NCBI GenBank assembly: GCA_016298185.1
Contig: JAEDDA010000008.1
Location: forward strand, 1-43,510
DNA length: 43,510 nucleotides
Source of the DNA: Bacilli bacterium
GTDB lineage: Bacteria; Bacillota_I; Bacilli_A; RFN20; CAG-826
Direction of reading: 5' to 3'
Shown: in pieces, positions 8,434-16,899 of the stretch
Layout of the letters: the number at the start of each line of letters is the position of its first letter
Position numbering within the stretch: position 1 is the stretch's first letter
Program-made: the position numbers and the translations under genes
Notes under the pieces: model-generated
Database searches by the model: none
What the model saw: the letters and a program-made list of their open reading frames with translations, nothing else
Told to the model about the DNA's origin: nothing

Positions 8434-9870
8434 TTACTTTCTATTTACTAATTCTTTATAGACACCAAGATAATTTGCCGCAGACTTCGCCCAGGAATTA
8501 TCTGTTGTAATTGCGTTTTTCATTAATTTTTTAATGAGTGGTTTATTAAACCATGTATCGTACGCATAGATACATGTATATTTCATATCGTCTGGATGAT
8601 AGTTATCAAATCCGAATCCATTCGCGGTATCTTGGTTGCCGCTATCGAAGTTAATAACACTATCTTTAAGTCCACCAGTTCTTCTCACGATTGGTAATGT
8701 AGCATATCTTTGAGCAATCATTTGTCCTAAACCACATGGTTCAAATAGTGAAGGCATCATGAAGAAGTCACTAGCAGCGTAGATCTTGTGGGCCAAGGCA
8801 TCGTTATATCCGATATAGATAGCGATCTTATCTGGATATGCCGCTCTTAAGCGTTCAAGTTCTAATTCATATTGTCTTTCACCACTACCTAAGACAATGA
8901 TGTTACATCCTCTATAAGCGAGCTCTTCAATTGCTGGGAACAAGATATCTAATCCCTTTTGCCAGGTTAATCGACTAACGATGGAATAACATGGACGATT
9001 GTAATCATTGATATTTAATTCTTTGAATAATGCGACTTTATTTGCCTTTTTCTTACTCCAGTAATTGGTTTTACGATATTGTTCAGCGATGAATTGATCA
9101 TGTTCTGGATCAAACTCTAGATAATCAATACCATTTAAAATGCCACAGAAATCCCATTCTCTAAGATTTAATATGCCATCTAAATGCATACCGCCTTCTG
9201 GAGACAATAATTCTTGTCTATGAGTTGGAGAGACAGTTGTGATTTTATCAGCGTAGACAATACCCGCTTTTAAGGTGGATACTCTATCCATTAATCTCAC
9301 TTTGCCATCATCGAATAGCGATAATGGTAAGTTATATAAATCACCTAATGCTTCTCTATCAAGCATTCCTTGGAATGCTGGGTTATGAATAGTCATCACG
9401 AATTTAGTTTTACTAAATCCTGGGCGATACCATTCATCTTCTTTACATAAGCATGGGAGCATACCTGCTTGCCAGTCATGTACGTGAATAATATCAGGCA
9501 CTTTCTTTTGTCTAGCTAGAAATTCTCTAGCCACTAAAGCGAAGAAAGCAAATCTTTCTCCATCATCACCATCACCATATAAGTTATTGCGGTCAAAATA
9601 CCAGTGTTCAATAAAGTAATAGGTGATTCCATCAGCATAAGTAAGATATACTTTCGCTTCGTGATGTCTCCAGGACATATTAACAGCGAAAGAATCAACT
9701 AACTTAACTGGTGTTTTAATAGTGTTTTTCACAGTTTGATAGAATGGCAAAATAACCATTACTTCTTCACCGATTATGGTTAATTCTTTTGAAAGTGAAT
9801 ATACGACATCAGCGAGACCACCAGTTTTGCAAAACGGTCTAGCCTCACTTGCTACCATTGCAATTCTCAT
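8434..9870 (-). CDS. glgA: Glycogen synthase (ADP-glucose type, GT5)
   Basis: GlgA transfers glucose from ADP-glucose to the growing alpha-1,4-glucan. The 478-residue protein has the ADP-glucose-binding KTGGL at residues 15-19, the GT5 signature HVHDWQAG and, in the C-terminal Rossmann domain, the FEPCGLGQMIAQRY segment with the catalytic-loop glutamate. The length is normal. The ATG overlaps the glgD stop by one base (TAATG), typical of translational coupling. It follows glgC and glgD in the operon. No branching enzyme or glycogen phosphorylase gene is next to it. Confidence 0.96.
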   Translation of the reverse strand: MRIAMVASEARPFCKTGGLADVVYSLSKELTIIGEEVMVILPFYQTVKNTIKTPVKLVDSFAVNMSWRHHEAKVYLTYADGITYYFIEHWYFDRNNLYGDGDDGERFAFFALVAREFLARQKKVPDIIHVHDWQAGMLPCLCKEDEWYRPGFSKTKFVMTIHNPAFQGMLDREALGDLYNLPLSLFDDGKVRLMDRVSTLKAGIVYADKITTVSPTHRQELLSPEGGMHLDGILNLREWDFCGILNGIDYLEFDPEHDQFIAEQYRKTNYWSKKKANKVALFKELNINDYNRPCYSIVSRLTWQKGLDILFPAIEELAYRGCNIIVLGSGERQYELELERLRAAYPDKIAIYIGYNDALAHKIYAASDFFMMPSLFEPCGLGQMIAQRYATLPIVRRTGGLKDSVINFDSGNQDTANGFGFDNYHPDDMKYTCIYAYDTWFNKPLIKKLMKNAITTDNSWAKSAANYLGVYKELVNRK

Positions 9871-10988
9871 TACACTTTTTCTCCTTGTTTAATGACAAGA
9901 ACTTTTTCTTTTGTTCCAGCGAGTTTCTTCACTTCTATAACACGTGCCTTTTTCTCTAATAAAACATATTCCATCTTTGCGTTCTTACCGACGAAAGATT
10001 GTGTGAATAAGATACAGTTTTTAAGTTCTGCCCCTTCTTCGACAATAACATCACGAGAAATGATACAGTTCTCCACTTTACCTTTGATGATTGCACCATT
10101 AGCGACGAAGGAATTAACAACATTCGCTTTTGGACCATAAAGTGATGGAGGTGTATTGTGTGTGGTTGTATAGATTGGCCATTCAGGTAAGAATAACTTT
10201 TGACGGTTTTCATACTTTAATAATTCGAATGACTTATCGACGTAGTCGAAGGAAGAAAGAATTGGAACGACATAGCCATCAAATTCATAAGCATAGACTG
10301 GAATACGGTGATGGTTAATTGCGTAACTGATCATCTTTCTAAATCCATACATGGAAGAAACTTTATCACTTAATGCAAGGATCTTATCAAATGCCGCACG
10401 TGTGAAGATGAATGTTTCTAAGGAAATGTTTTGTTTCTTTTCTTCACCGATATTGCTTCTTGAATGGGTGATGACATTGTTCTTGGCGATTTCTAATGAA
10501 TCGCAGTTTAAATATTCTTTTGTGCCGCGTGTTGTTTTTGTATATAAGCAGGAAATTTCTGCACCGGATTCTTCGTGGAATTCAATGAGTTTTCTGAAAT
10601 CAAACGCCATTAAGAAGAATGTTGGGGCAAGGATGATATAATCAGGATTATTATCTTCGATAATGGAATAATGTTCTTTGATATTTGCGATATCAGTATT
10701 GAACTTTGGACTATCGAGTAATTTTTCATTTAATAAAATTCTTAAAAAACCTGTTCTTGTATTGTTAATCCAAATATTACCTTCTAAAGTGTGGTTTCTA
10801 ACCGCGGAAATATTGTTTTCCGCAAGGATAACCATTCTATCAATCTCGGAGTTAGAGAAGTTAGATAAGGTGAAATCCATTAAGCCATAACGGCCTAAGA
10901 ACGACAAAGAACCAAGAGGTCTAGTCTTAGTGAGTTGTCCCATGCTTGGAGTGTCATGTAAATTACAAATACCTAAAATCTTACTCAT
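9870..10988 (-). CDS. glgD: GlgD, regulatory subunit of glucose-1-phosphate adenylyltransferase
   Basis: GlgD pairs with GlgC to form the two-subunit ADP-glucose pyrophosphorylase of Firmicutes. The 372-residue protein has a nucleotidyltransferase-like N-terminal domain (about 1-240) and a C-terminal left-handed beta-helix rich in I/V hexad repeats (about 265-350). It lacks the catalytic GGxGTRL signature that GlgC carries; the corresponding stretch starts MSKILGICNLHDTPSMGQLTK. This is the expected picture for the non-catalytic partner. It lies two bases after glgC. Confidence 0.93.
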   Translation of the reverse strand: MSKILGICNLHDTPSMGQLTKTRPLGSLSFLGRYGLMDFTLSNFSNSEIDRMVILAENNISAVRNHTLEGNIWINNTRTGFLRILLNEKLLDSPKFNTDIANIKEHYSIIEDNNPDYIILAPTFFLMAFDFRKLIEFHEESGAEISCLYTKTTRGTKEYLNCDSLEIAKNNVITHSRSNIGEEKKQNISLETFIFTRAAFDKILALSDKVSSMYGFRKMISYAINHHRIPVYAYEFDGYVVPILSSFDYVDKSFELLKYENRQKLFLPEWPIYTTTHNTPPSLYGPKANVVNSFVANGAIIKGKVENCIISRDVIVEEGAELKNCILFTQSFVGKNAKMEYVLLEKKARVIEVKKLAGTKEKVLVIKQGEKV

Positions 10989-10990
10989 GA

Positions 10991-12118
10991 TTATTTGCCT
11001 CCATTAGAAAGAAGAATGATTTCATCGCTGTTAAGATTTATCTTTTCGCCCGCTTCGACAACATAGTCAGGGGCAATAATTGCGTTATTTACTTGCGCGC
11101 CATTCTTAACGCGTGCACCACTCATAATGACGCATCTTGTACAAACAGCGCCTTCTTCAATAACTGCATCGCTAGAAATAACACAAGAGTCGCATTTACC
11201 TAAGATAACTGCGCCTTGGTTAGCAATGCTTCTAGTAATGGAACCTTCTGGTCCAATATATTGAGGAACACTAAAAGTGTCTTGTGTATAAATTCTTGTA
11301 GTTCTATCCGCTTCATATAAGTCAAACGTTCTATCATCTAAAGCGATATCCATATTGGCTTGATGGAGGGAAGCTAATGTACCAACATCTCTCCAATAGC
11401 CTTTGAATCTATAGGCTTGCATTTTTAATCCATCATTAAGCATCTTTGGAATAATGTTATTTCCAAAGTCATGTTCGGATTTTGGATCAGCAGCGTCTTC
11501 CACTAAATACTTGCGGAGAACTTTCCATGTAAACACATATACACCCATGGATGCGAGATTGCTTTTTGGATGAGCAGGTTTTTCTTGGAACTCCACGATG
11601 CGGTCGTCTTTATCGACTGCCATAATGCCAAAACGGTTGGCCTCTTTTGGATCAACTTCGATAACAGAAATTGTCGCATCAGCGTCAGTATCGATATGTA
11701 AATCAACCATATCGTTATATAAGGTTTTATAAATATGGTCACCAGAAAGGATTAAAACGTATTCTGGATCATTTTCATCAAGGAAATCTAGATTCTGTGC
11801 AATAGCATCCGCGGTTCCCTTATACCAATTTGCACCTGCTTCGGTTTGTCTTGGTGCTAAAGAAGTTAATAATGAGTGAACACCATTTAAACCCCATTTC
11901 TCACCATTGCCGACATAGGCATCCAAAACGGTGGATTCATATTGTGTCAAAACACCAACGGTATTAATTCCACTATTGGCACAGTTGCTAAGTGGAAAAT
12001 CAATAATGCGATACTTAGCTGCGAAAGATACGGCAGGTTTAGCAGTTTTCTTTGTTAATGCTTCTAATCTAGTACCTTTACCGCCAGCAAGAATCATGGC
12101 TACTACTTTCTTAGACAT
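10991..12118 (-). CDS. glgC: Glucose-1-phosphate adenylyltransferase, catalytic subunit
   Basis: GlgC makes ADP-glucose and PPi from glucose-1-phosphate and ATP, the committed step of glycogen synthesis. The 375-residue protein starts with the nucleotide-binding AGGKGTRL (residues 11-18), has the YKGTADAI substrate segment and ends in a left-handed beta-helix from about residue 275. It is the first gene of the operon. Its ATG is preceded by AAAGG and AGGAG, and by an extended -10 promoter about 25 bases upstream. The PPi released could be used by the PPi-phosphofructokinase or by the pyrophosphatase encoded in the same window. Confidence 0.97.
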   Translation of the reverse strand: MSKKVVAMILAGGKGTRLEALTKKTAKPAVSFAAKYRIIDFPLSNCANSGINTVGVLTQYESTVLDAYVGNGEKWGLNGVHSLLTSLAPRQTEAGANWYKGTADAIAQNLDFLDENDPEYVLILSGDHIYKTLYNDMVDLHIDTDADATISVIEVDPKEANRFGIMAVDKDDRIVEFQEKPAHPKSNLASMGVYVFTWKVLRKYLVEDAADPKSEHDFGNNIIPKMLNDGLKMQAYRFKGYWRDVGTLASLHQANMDIALDDRTFDLYEADRTTRIYTQDTFSVPQYIGPEGSITRSIANQGAVILGKCDSCVISSDAVIEEGAVCTRCVIMSGARVKNGAQVNNAIIAPDYVVEAGEKINLNSDEIILLSNGGK

Positions 12119-12137
12119 AGTTAAATCTCCTTTGCCT

Positions 12138-12152
12138 TTAATATTATATCAA
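12138..12152 (-). promoter_or_regulatory. glgC operon promoter (extended -10)
   Basis: On the minus strand the sequence TTGATATAATATTAA contains TGnTATAAT, an extended -10 element (-10 hexamer at 12143-12148), with no clear -35 box at the usual distance. It predicts a short leader of about 18 bases carrying AGGAG before the glgC ATG at 12118. The 15-mer is close to the perfect dyad found at the promoter at 34412-34426. Confidence 0.7.
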
Positions 12153-12223
12153 GCACACGCGTATATGGGTAAGTAAAAACAAAACTCTTTTTGAAATCAT
12201 TTACAAGTTATATGATATGTATC

Positions 12224-12679
12224 ATGAAAGTTAGAGTTTCTGCTTGGCGTTTAATCGGATTATTATCCATCGTTCTACTAATCGGCGCTGCCGTTACTTT
12301 TGGCTTCACATTTAACTTTTTCCTTAAACCAATTAACCAATGGCAATGGCAAGCATACGCAATTATCGCCATATGGCTAACTATTTCAGTTGCCCTCGTT
12401 TTAGCGTCTTTACTCGGTAGTTATTACGAAGTGGAAAAGAGTTATGTGATTGTTCATAAAGGCCATCAAAAACTCATGTATAATTACAGCGATGTAGTTT
12501 ATATCGACGAAGAGCAATCCGTGAGAAGAAAAACAGTTTGCTTCTACACCAGACAAGGCCACTGCCGTTACTTAATGTTTGATAAGAAGGGAATTCTTTA
12601 CAAAGTGATGATCTCAAACTGCAAGCATCGCTTAAGCAAAGAAGACTTCAAAAAGAAGTATCCGCAGGTTAAATTATAA
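12224..12679 (+). CDS. Small membrane protein, two TM helices and soluble C-terminal domain
   Basis: I do not recognise a named family. The 151-residue protein has two hydrophobic helices (about 10-33 and 43-66) and then about 85 polar residues that alternate in a beta-rich pattern, somewhat like the bacterial PH-type domain seen after paired helices in other small membrane proteins. The ATG at 12224 is chosen over a TTG at 12191 because the longer version only adds a poor extension. No Shine-Dalgarno sequence precedes the ATG. A -10-like TATGAT at 12211-12216 would place the transcript start at the ATG itself, so the message may be leaderless. It is divergent from glgC and ends at its own terminator. 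Confidence 0.65.
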   Translation: MKVRVSAWRLIGLLSIVLLIGAAVTFGFTFNFFLKPINQWQWQAYAIIAIWLTISVALVLASLLGSYYEVEKSYVIVHKGHQKLMYNYSDVVYIDEEQSVRRKTVCFYTRQGHCRYLMFDKKGILYKVMISNCKHRLSKEDFKKKYPQVKL

Positions 12680-12700
12680 AAGAATAAAAAAAGTCGAATT

Positions 12701-12731
12701 GTTCTAGGAAAAATCCTGGAACTTTTCTTTT
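12701..12731 (+). terminator. Rho-independent terminator after the small membrane protein
   Basis: The stem GTTCTAGG (12701-12708) pairs with CCTGGAAC (12715-12722) with one G-T pair and a six-base A-rich loop, followed by TTTTCTTTT. It separates the small membrane protein from the rpmB promoter. Confidence 0.85.
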
Positions 12732-12754
12732 GAAAAATATTTTATAAATCCTTG

Positions 12755-12783
12755 TTGCAACAATCTTTACCTTGTGGTAAGAT
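12755..12783 (+). promoter_or_regulatory. rpmB promoter
   Basis: A -35 box TTGCAA (12755-12760) and a -10 box TAAGAT (12778-12783) are separated by 17 bases, with TGG directly before the -10 box acting as a TGn extension. Transcription should begin near 12790, and AGGAGG at about 12797-12803 provides the ribosome binding site. Confidence 0.82.
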
Positions 12784-12811
12784 TTTCAAAGTGAATTAGG
12801 AGGACTACGAT

Positions 12812-13006
12812 ATGTCAAGAGTATGCCCAGTTACAGGAAAAGGACCAGTTAGCGGTAACAACCGTTCTCACTCATTAAGAGCTACAAGACGTAGATGGAA
12901 CTGCAATCTCCAAACCAGAACTGTTGTGGTCGATGGAAAAGAAATGCGCGTTCGCATGTCCACCAGAGCCTATCGCAGTCTCAACAAACAATATAAAGAG
13001 AGATAA
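12812..13006 (+). CDS. rpmB: Large-subunit ribosomal protein L28 (bL28)
   Basis: This 64-residue basic protein is a 50S component. The opening CPVTGKGPVSGNNRSHS and the segment TRRRWNCNLQ match the L28 family, and the length is normal. It carries C5 but not the four-cysteine zinc set, so it is the zinc-independent form. It has its own promoter, a strong AGGAGG site and its own terminator. In many Firmicutes rpmB stands divergent from the rsgA-rpe region, as it nearly does here. Confidence 0.97.
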   Translation: MSRVCPVTGKGPVSGNNRSHSLRATRRRWNCNLQTRTVVVDGKEMRVRMSTRAYRSLNKQYKER

Positions 13007-13025
13007 GGATTATTCCTGTAAAATA

Positions 13026-13050
13026 AAAACGACCATAAGGCCGTTTTTTT
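13026..13050. terminator. Bidirectional terminator between rpmB and the gmk-to-rpe operon
   Basis: AAAACGACC (13026-13034) pairs with GGCCGTTTT (13039-13047), with one A-C mismatch and an ATAA loop. A T-run follows on the plus strand, and A-rich sequence before it gives a U-run on the minus strand. It lies between the convergent rpmB stop and the minus-strand stop at 13062. Confidence 0.85.
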
Positions 13051-13061
13051 GTTGTCTTTTT

Positions 13062-13745
13062 TTAAGCGGTTAATGCAATGATCAATAAACAATATAATAT
13101 TTGACTTGCAGGAAGTAATAACACCATCAGCCATTCAGTGAAGGCCACCAATATAAAGTTTGGTCTAATGTATTTTTCGTTGCCTTGTTCATCCACTGCC
13201 ACTTTCATTTTAATGTTGAATGAGAGTTTTGGATTCATCACAAAAGCAAACATAGTTAAGCCGATAATGAATGAGATGATCATAATAACTACTAGGAAAA
13301 CATTCTTTGTGTTCTGATAGACGCTGAAGGAAGTTAAACCTAACGCCATCGGTGTGAAAATTGCCGCAACAAATAAAATTATCATTACGACAAAATGAAA
13401 CTTAAGTAATTTAAGTGGAACGAAATGAATTCCCAAAACTAAAATTGAATAAACAATGCCAGCAATTATCGTAGCAATTAGATAACCGTTTGTTTTGAAA
13501 TACGCTAAACCTAAGCCAAATAAACCCATGGAGACAAGCATCGATAAGATTAAGGCGATATTGCCCAAAAGATTGTCGGTTATCTTAGATTCATAATTTA
13601 ATTCATACGGAAAGAAACTTTTAACATCATATTTATTTTCGAATCTCTTTTTATAGTTATAAGTAGATAAAAAGAAATAAGCGATGAATAAAAGAATTGA
13701 TGAGGCAGCAAATCCGATAAACCAACCGTAATGAATATTAGGCAT
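13062..13745 (-). CDS. Hypothetical multi-pass membrane protein
   Basis: I do not recognise this 227-residue protein. It has about seven hydrophobic segments (roughly residues 8-27, 58-83, 88-108, 115-137, 147-168 and 196-225, with the last long enough for two) and one hydrophilic loop near residues 28-55. There is no signal peptide or catalytic motif that I can see. The start codon overlaps the last eight bases of rpe, so it is probably translated by coupling as the last gene of the gmk-to-rpe operon. The bidirectional terminator follows it. Confidence 0.75.
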   Translation of the reverse strand: MPNIHYGWFIGFAASSILLFIAYFFLSTYNYKKRFENKYDVKSFFPYELNYESKITDNLLGNIALILSMLVSMGLFGLGLAYFKTNGYLIATIIAGIVYSILVLGIHFVPLKLLKFHFVVMIILFVAAIFTPMALGLTSFSVYQNTKNVFLVVIMIISFIIGLTMFAFVMNPKLSFNIKMKVAVDEQGNEKYIRPNFILVAFTEWLMVLLLPASQILYCLLIIALTA

Positions 13746-14400
13746 TCTTTAATCCTTCAATGCGTTCTTTGACATCTTCTTTGCCAAATAAATAAGATCC
13801 CGCAACTAAAACATCAACGCCGTTATCAGCACATAATTTTGCGGTATCTTGATTGATTCCGCCATCAACTTCGATTAAGCAGTGGTAATCTTTTGCATCA
13901 ATCACATCTCGTAAATATTTGATTTTTGCTAACGCTTCATACATAAATGATTGTCCACCAAAACCAGGTTCGACAGACATCACTAAAATTAAATCTAAAT
14001 CAGGAAAGAATTTATCCAATACCTTAACATCGGTTTTTGGTTTGATTGATAAACCAGCTTTGCCACCATTTTGATGAATAATATCGATGACTTGTTTGAC
14101 TTCTTTATCGTTCTTGCAAGCCTCATAATGGAAGGTTAAATATTCCGCACCAGATTTGATGAATTCTTCTGCATATTTAAGAGGTTCAGAAATCATAATA
14201 TGAACATCGTTGACCATATTGTGTGAATGGGCGATACATTTTAAAACTGGAATACCGAAAGAGATGTTTGGAACAAAATGTCCATCCATAACATCGAAGT
14301 GAAGCCATTCTGCTCCAGCCTTTTCGACTGTTTCGATATCACGTTTTAAATAATTGAAATCAGCGCTCAAAATTGATGGGGCAACAATAAGTTTTTTCAT
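13738..14400 (-). CDS. rpe: Ribulose-phosphate 3-epimerase
   Basis: Rpe interconverts ribulose-5-phosphate and xylulose-5-phosphate in the pentose phosphate pathway. The 220-residue TIM barrel shows APSILSADF at the start, the metal and catalytic HFDVMDGHFVPN, MSVEPGFGGQSF and EVDGGI near the C-terminus. The length is normal. It overlaps rsgA by four bases (ATGA), the same order as in Bacillus. Confidence 0.97.
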   Translation of the reverse strand: MKKLIVAPSILSADFNYLKRDIETVEKAGAEWLHFDVMDGHFVPNISFGIPVLKCIAHSHNMVNDVHIMISEPLKYAEEFIKSGAEYLTFHYEACKNDKEVKQVIDIIHQNGGKAGLSIKPKTDVKVLDKFFPDLDLILVMSVEPGFGGQSFMYEALAKIKYLRDVIDAKDYHCLIEVDGGINQDTAKLCADNGVDVLVAGSYLFGKEDVKERIEGLKNA

Positions 14401-15263
14401 CTTTCATACCTCTTTGTTTTATATATACTTTGTTCGGATAATTTTAGATAACATTCATAGGCAATTTTTGGAAATGTTCCATTCTCGAATTGCTCTTTCA
14501 CAAAGCACTTATTTTCAGTGATGTGCAAGCAGTTAGAATAGAAACATTTTGTATATAAATTAGTAAATCCTGGATAAAATTGCGCTAAATCTTCTTTATA
14601 GAGATCGAGTTCTAGGGAAGAAAAACCAGGAGTGTCTGCAATATATCCACCTTCATATGGAAGCAAGATAACTTCTTTGGTTTGGTGTTTACCACGACCT
14701 AAGGCATATGAGTATTCGCCAATCTTTCTTTCGAAGTCTTTATCAATGGAATTAATAAGGGAAGATTTGCCCACTCCACTTTGTCCAATTAGACAAGTGA
14801 CGTGATTAGCAAATAGTTTCTTCACTTCTTCTAATCCTTCCATTGTTTTATTGCTTACCACATATGTATCAATATTCATCATTTTGAAGTTTTTAATGAT
14901 CTCTTCAATGAGGCCTTTATCTTCTTCTTTATCGGATTTTGTGAGAATGATTTTAGCGTTAATATTATTCATATTTGCATAGGTTAAATACTTAAACGCT
15001 AAAAGATAGGAGAATTCCGGTTCTTTCAAAGACTCCACAATAAGCATCTGATCGATGTTTGCAATAGGTGGTCTTTTAAGAAAACTAACACGGTCATAGA
15101 CTTGTTGGATAACGAATTGACCTTCGCTAATTTCCACATCATCTCCGACTGTTGGCTTCACACCTTTATTTCTAAATAGTCCTCTAGCTGGGGCATTATA
15201 AATAACACCATCGACATCGACGGAATAAACACCACAACTTGAAGAAACAATACGACCTCTCAT
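14397..15263 (-). CDS. rsgA: Ribosome small-subunit-dependent GTPase A
   Basis: RsgA is a circularly permuted GTPase that checks late 30S assembly. The 288-residue protein has an N-terminal OB fold (about 1-65), then the permuted motif order: G4 (TKSD) comes before G1 (GQSGVGKSS) and G3 (ADTPGF). A C-terminal zinc knuckle follows with the CFYSNCLH...C spacing. The start overlaps the prkC stop by one base. Its place directly after the phosphatase/kinase pair is the conserved Firmicutes order. Confidence 0.97.
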   Translation of the reverse strand: MRGRIVSSSCGVYSVDVDGVIYNAPARGLFRNKGVKPTVGDDVEISEGQFVIQQVYDRVSFLKRPPIANIDQMLIVESLKEPEFSYLLAFKYLTYANMNNINAKIILTKSDKEEDKGLIEEIIKNFKMMNIDTYVVSNKTMEGLEEVKKLFANHVTCLIGQSGVGKSSLINSIDKDFERKIGEYSYALGRGKHQTKEVILLPYEGGYIADTPGFSSLELDLYKEDLAQFYPGFTNLYTKCFYSNCLHITENKCFVKEQFENGTFPKIAYECYLKLSEQSIYKTKRYER

Positions 15264-16144
15264 TATTTAAATCCGAATAATCTTCTAAAGAAACCCTTCT
15301 TTTCTTTTAATCCTTTTTCGCCTTTAAGCGCCACTAAATCATCATGTAATTCTTTAGCGGTTGCGTAGCGTTCTTTAGGATTCTTTTTCACGCATTTAAA
15401 GATAATGCGTTCAATTTCTTTTGGACAGTTAGGGAGATACTTCTTTGGTGAAGGGAATTTCTCATTAATGTGAGATACCGCAATATCAATCGCGGAATTC
15501 TTAATATATGGAACATGTCCTGTGATAAGTTCGAAAAATGTGACACCTGCACTATAGATATCAGATTGTCCTGTTGCGGGTTTTCCAGAAGTAATTTCTG
15601 GTGCTAAATAATGGACAGAACCCACTATTTCGCTATCTTTACTTGTAATTTGTGATGTAGCATCAGTTTGAGCAATACCAAAGTCACCCAACTTAATTGT
15701 GCCATCACCCATAACATATAAGTTGTCTGGTTTGACATCTCTATGGACAATACCATGTGAGTGCGCATAATCAAGCGCAGACGCTAATTGAATCATGTAA
15801 TCCACTGCTTCTTCAATAGGAACAGATGAACGGAAGTCTAAAACTTGTTTTAAGTTTTGGCCTTTAATAAATTCATTAGCGATATAAGGAACACCATCAA
15901 CTGTGCCGTGGTTATAAACCTTAACAATGTTAGGGTGATTTAAAGAAGCTGCAATTGTTGCTTCATTTTTAAAACGAATCAAGTTGACTGGATTTTCCAT
16001 GACATCCTTACGGATGAGTTTAATAGCAACGGTTTTTTTACCGATAATATCGTTGCCTTCATAAACTTCCGCCATACCACCATGGCCAATACGTGCACTT
16101 ACGCGATATCGGTTATCAACAAGGGAACCAATTTTAAGTGGCAT
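15263..16144 (-). CDS. prkC: PrkC/PknB-family Ser/Thr protein kinase lacking membrane and PASTA domains
   Basis: The 293-residue protein is a complete Hanks-type kinase domain: glycine loop IGHGGMAEVYEG (about 19-30), catalytic lysine K42, HRDVKPDN (134-141), DFG (154-156) and APE (181-183). The family normally continues into a transmembrane helix and several PASTA repeats, to roughly 600 residues. Here the frame stops after a short basic tail ending in KKGFFRRLFGFK, with no hydrophobic helix. The start at 16144 is used instead of 16162 because GGGAGG precedes it and it overlaps the prpC stop (TAATG). Its partner phosphatase is directly upstream. A soluble or membrane-edge kinase is therefore expected. 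Confidence 0.93.
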   Translation of the reverse strand: MPLKIGSLVDNRYRVSARIGHGGMAEVYEGNDIIGKKTVAIKLIRKDVMENPVNLIRFKNEATIAASLNHPNIVKVYNHGTVDGVPYIANEFIKGQNLKQVLDFRSSVPIEEAVDYMIQLASALDYAHSHGIVHRDVKPDNLYVMGDGTIKLGDFGIAQTDATSQITSKDSEIVGSVHYLAPEITSGKPATGQSDIYSAGVTFFELITGHVPYIKNSAIDIAVSHINEKFPSPKKYLPNCPKEIERIIFKCVKKNPKERYATAKELHDDLVALKGEKGLKEKKGFFRRLFGFK

Positions 16145-16899
16145 TATTCTTGCGCCTCCCAAATCGCGACAGCAATATTGTCAGAACCACCATTTGCGTT
16201 AGCTAACGAAACAAGTTCATTAACTTTTTGATCTGGTGTATCGCTACCTTTCATGATGGATAAAAGATCCTTATAAGGAACGTTATTATATAAACCATCA
16301 CTACACACTAGGACAGCATCTCCTAAATATGGGCGAATTTTGATGTCCAAGTCTAAACTTGGATAAATGCCTAAAGCGTTCATTAACACGTGACGCTTTG
16401 GGTGAGTTTCAATCTCTTCTTTGGTGATTTCACCAATACGATAGAGATATTGAACATATGTTTGATCTTCAGTGATTTGTTCAAGATTTCTATTTCTATA
16501 AGAATAAGCTCTTGAGTCGCCAGCTTGAGCCACAACCATATAATCATTTACGATTAGCACCAACGTAATTGTGGTACCCATACCTTGGTATTTTTGGTTA
16601 TGACTGGCTTGAGAGAAAATCTCAGAGTTTGCTTTTCTGATAACACTGCTAACCCAACTCTTTGCGAAGAATTTGTTGGCAAATCTATCTTTTTCTTGGA
16701 AAGCTTGAGTAATAACTTCGACTGCGGTTGTAGAGGCTAAGTCGCCTTTATTCGCGCCACCCATACCATCGCAAACAACAAGTAAAATGTTACCTCTACT
16801 ATTCGTTAAGGCACACACTCTATCTTCATTATTCATGCGAACTTTACCGATATCAGTCTTTGTGGCATAACGCCCATATAAGTACTTCTTTGGTGTCAT
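16144..16899 (-). CDS. prpC: PP2C-type Ser/Thr protein phosphatase
   Basis: This phosphatase removes phosphates placed by the neighbouring PrkC kinase. The 251-residue sequence holds the PPM/PP2C motifs in order: NNEDR near residue 23, VCDGMGGANKGD, AGDSRAY, CSDGLYNNV and GSDNIAVAI. The metal-binding aspartates in these motifs are all present. It overlaps rlmN by four bases (ATGA) and prkC by one base, so the phosphatase and kinase are made together as in Bacillus. Confidence 0.96.
   Translation of the reverse strand: MTPKKYLYGRYATKTDIGKVRMNNEDRVCALTNSRGNILLVVCDGMGGANKGDLASTTAVEVITQAFQEKDRFANKFFAKSWVSSVIRKANSEIFSQASHNQKYQGMGTTITLVLIVNDYMVVAQAGDSRAYSYRNRNLEQITEDQTYVQYLYRIGEITKEEIETHPKRHVLMNALGIYPSLDLDIKIRPYLGDAVLVCSDGLYNNVPYKDLLSIMKGSDTPDQKVNELVSLANANGGSDNIAVAIWEAQE

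Noticed and set aside
10130..10641. Plus-strand open frames opposite glgD
   Set aside because: They have no ribosome sites or family resemblance and lie wholly inside glgD in antisense.
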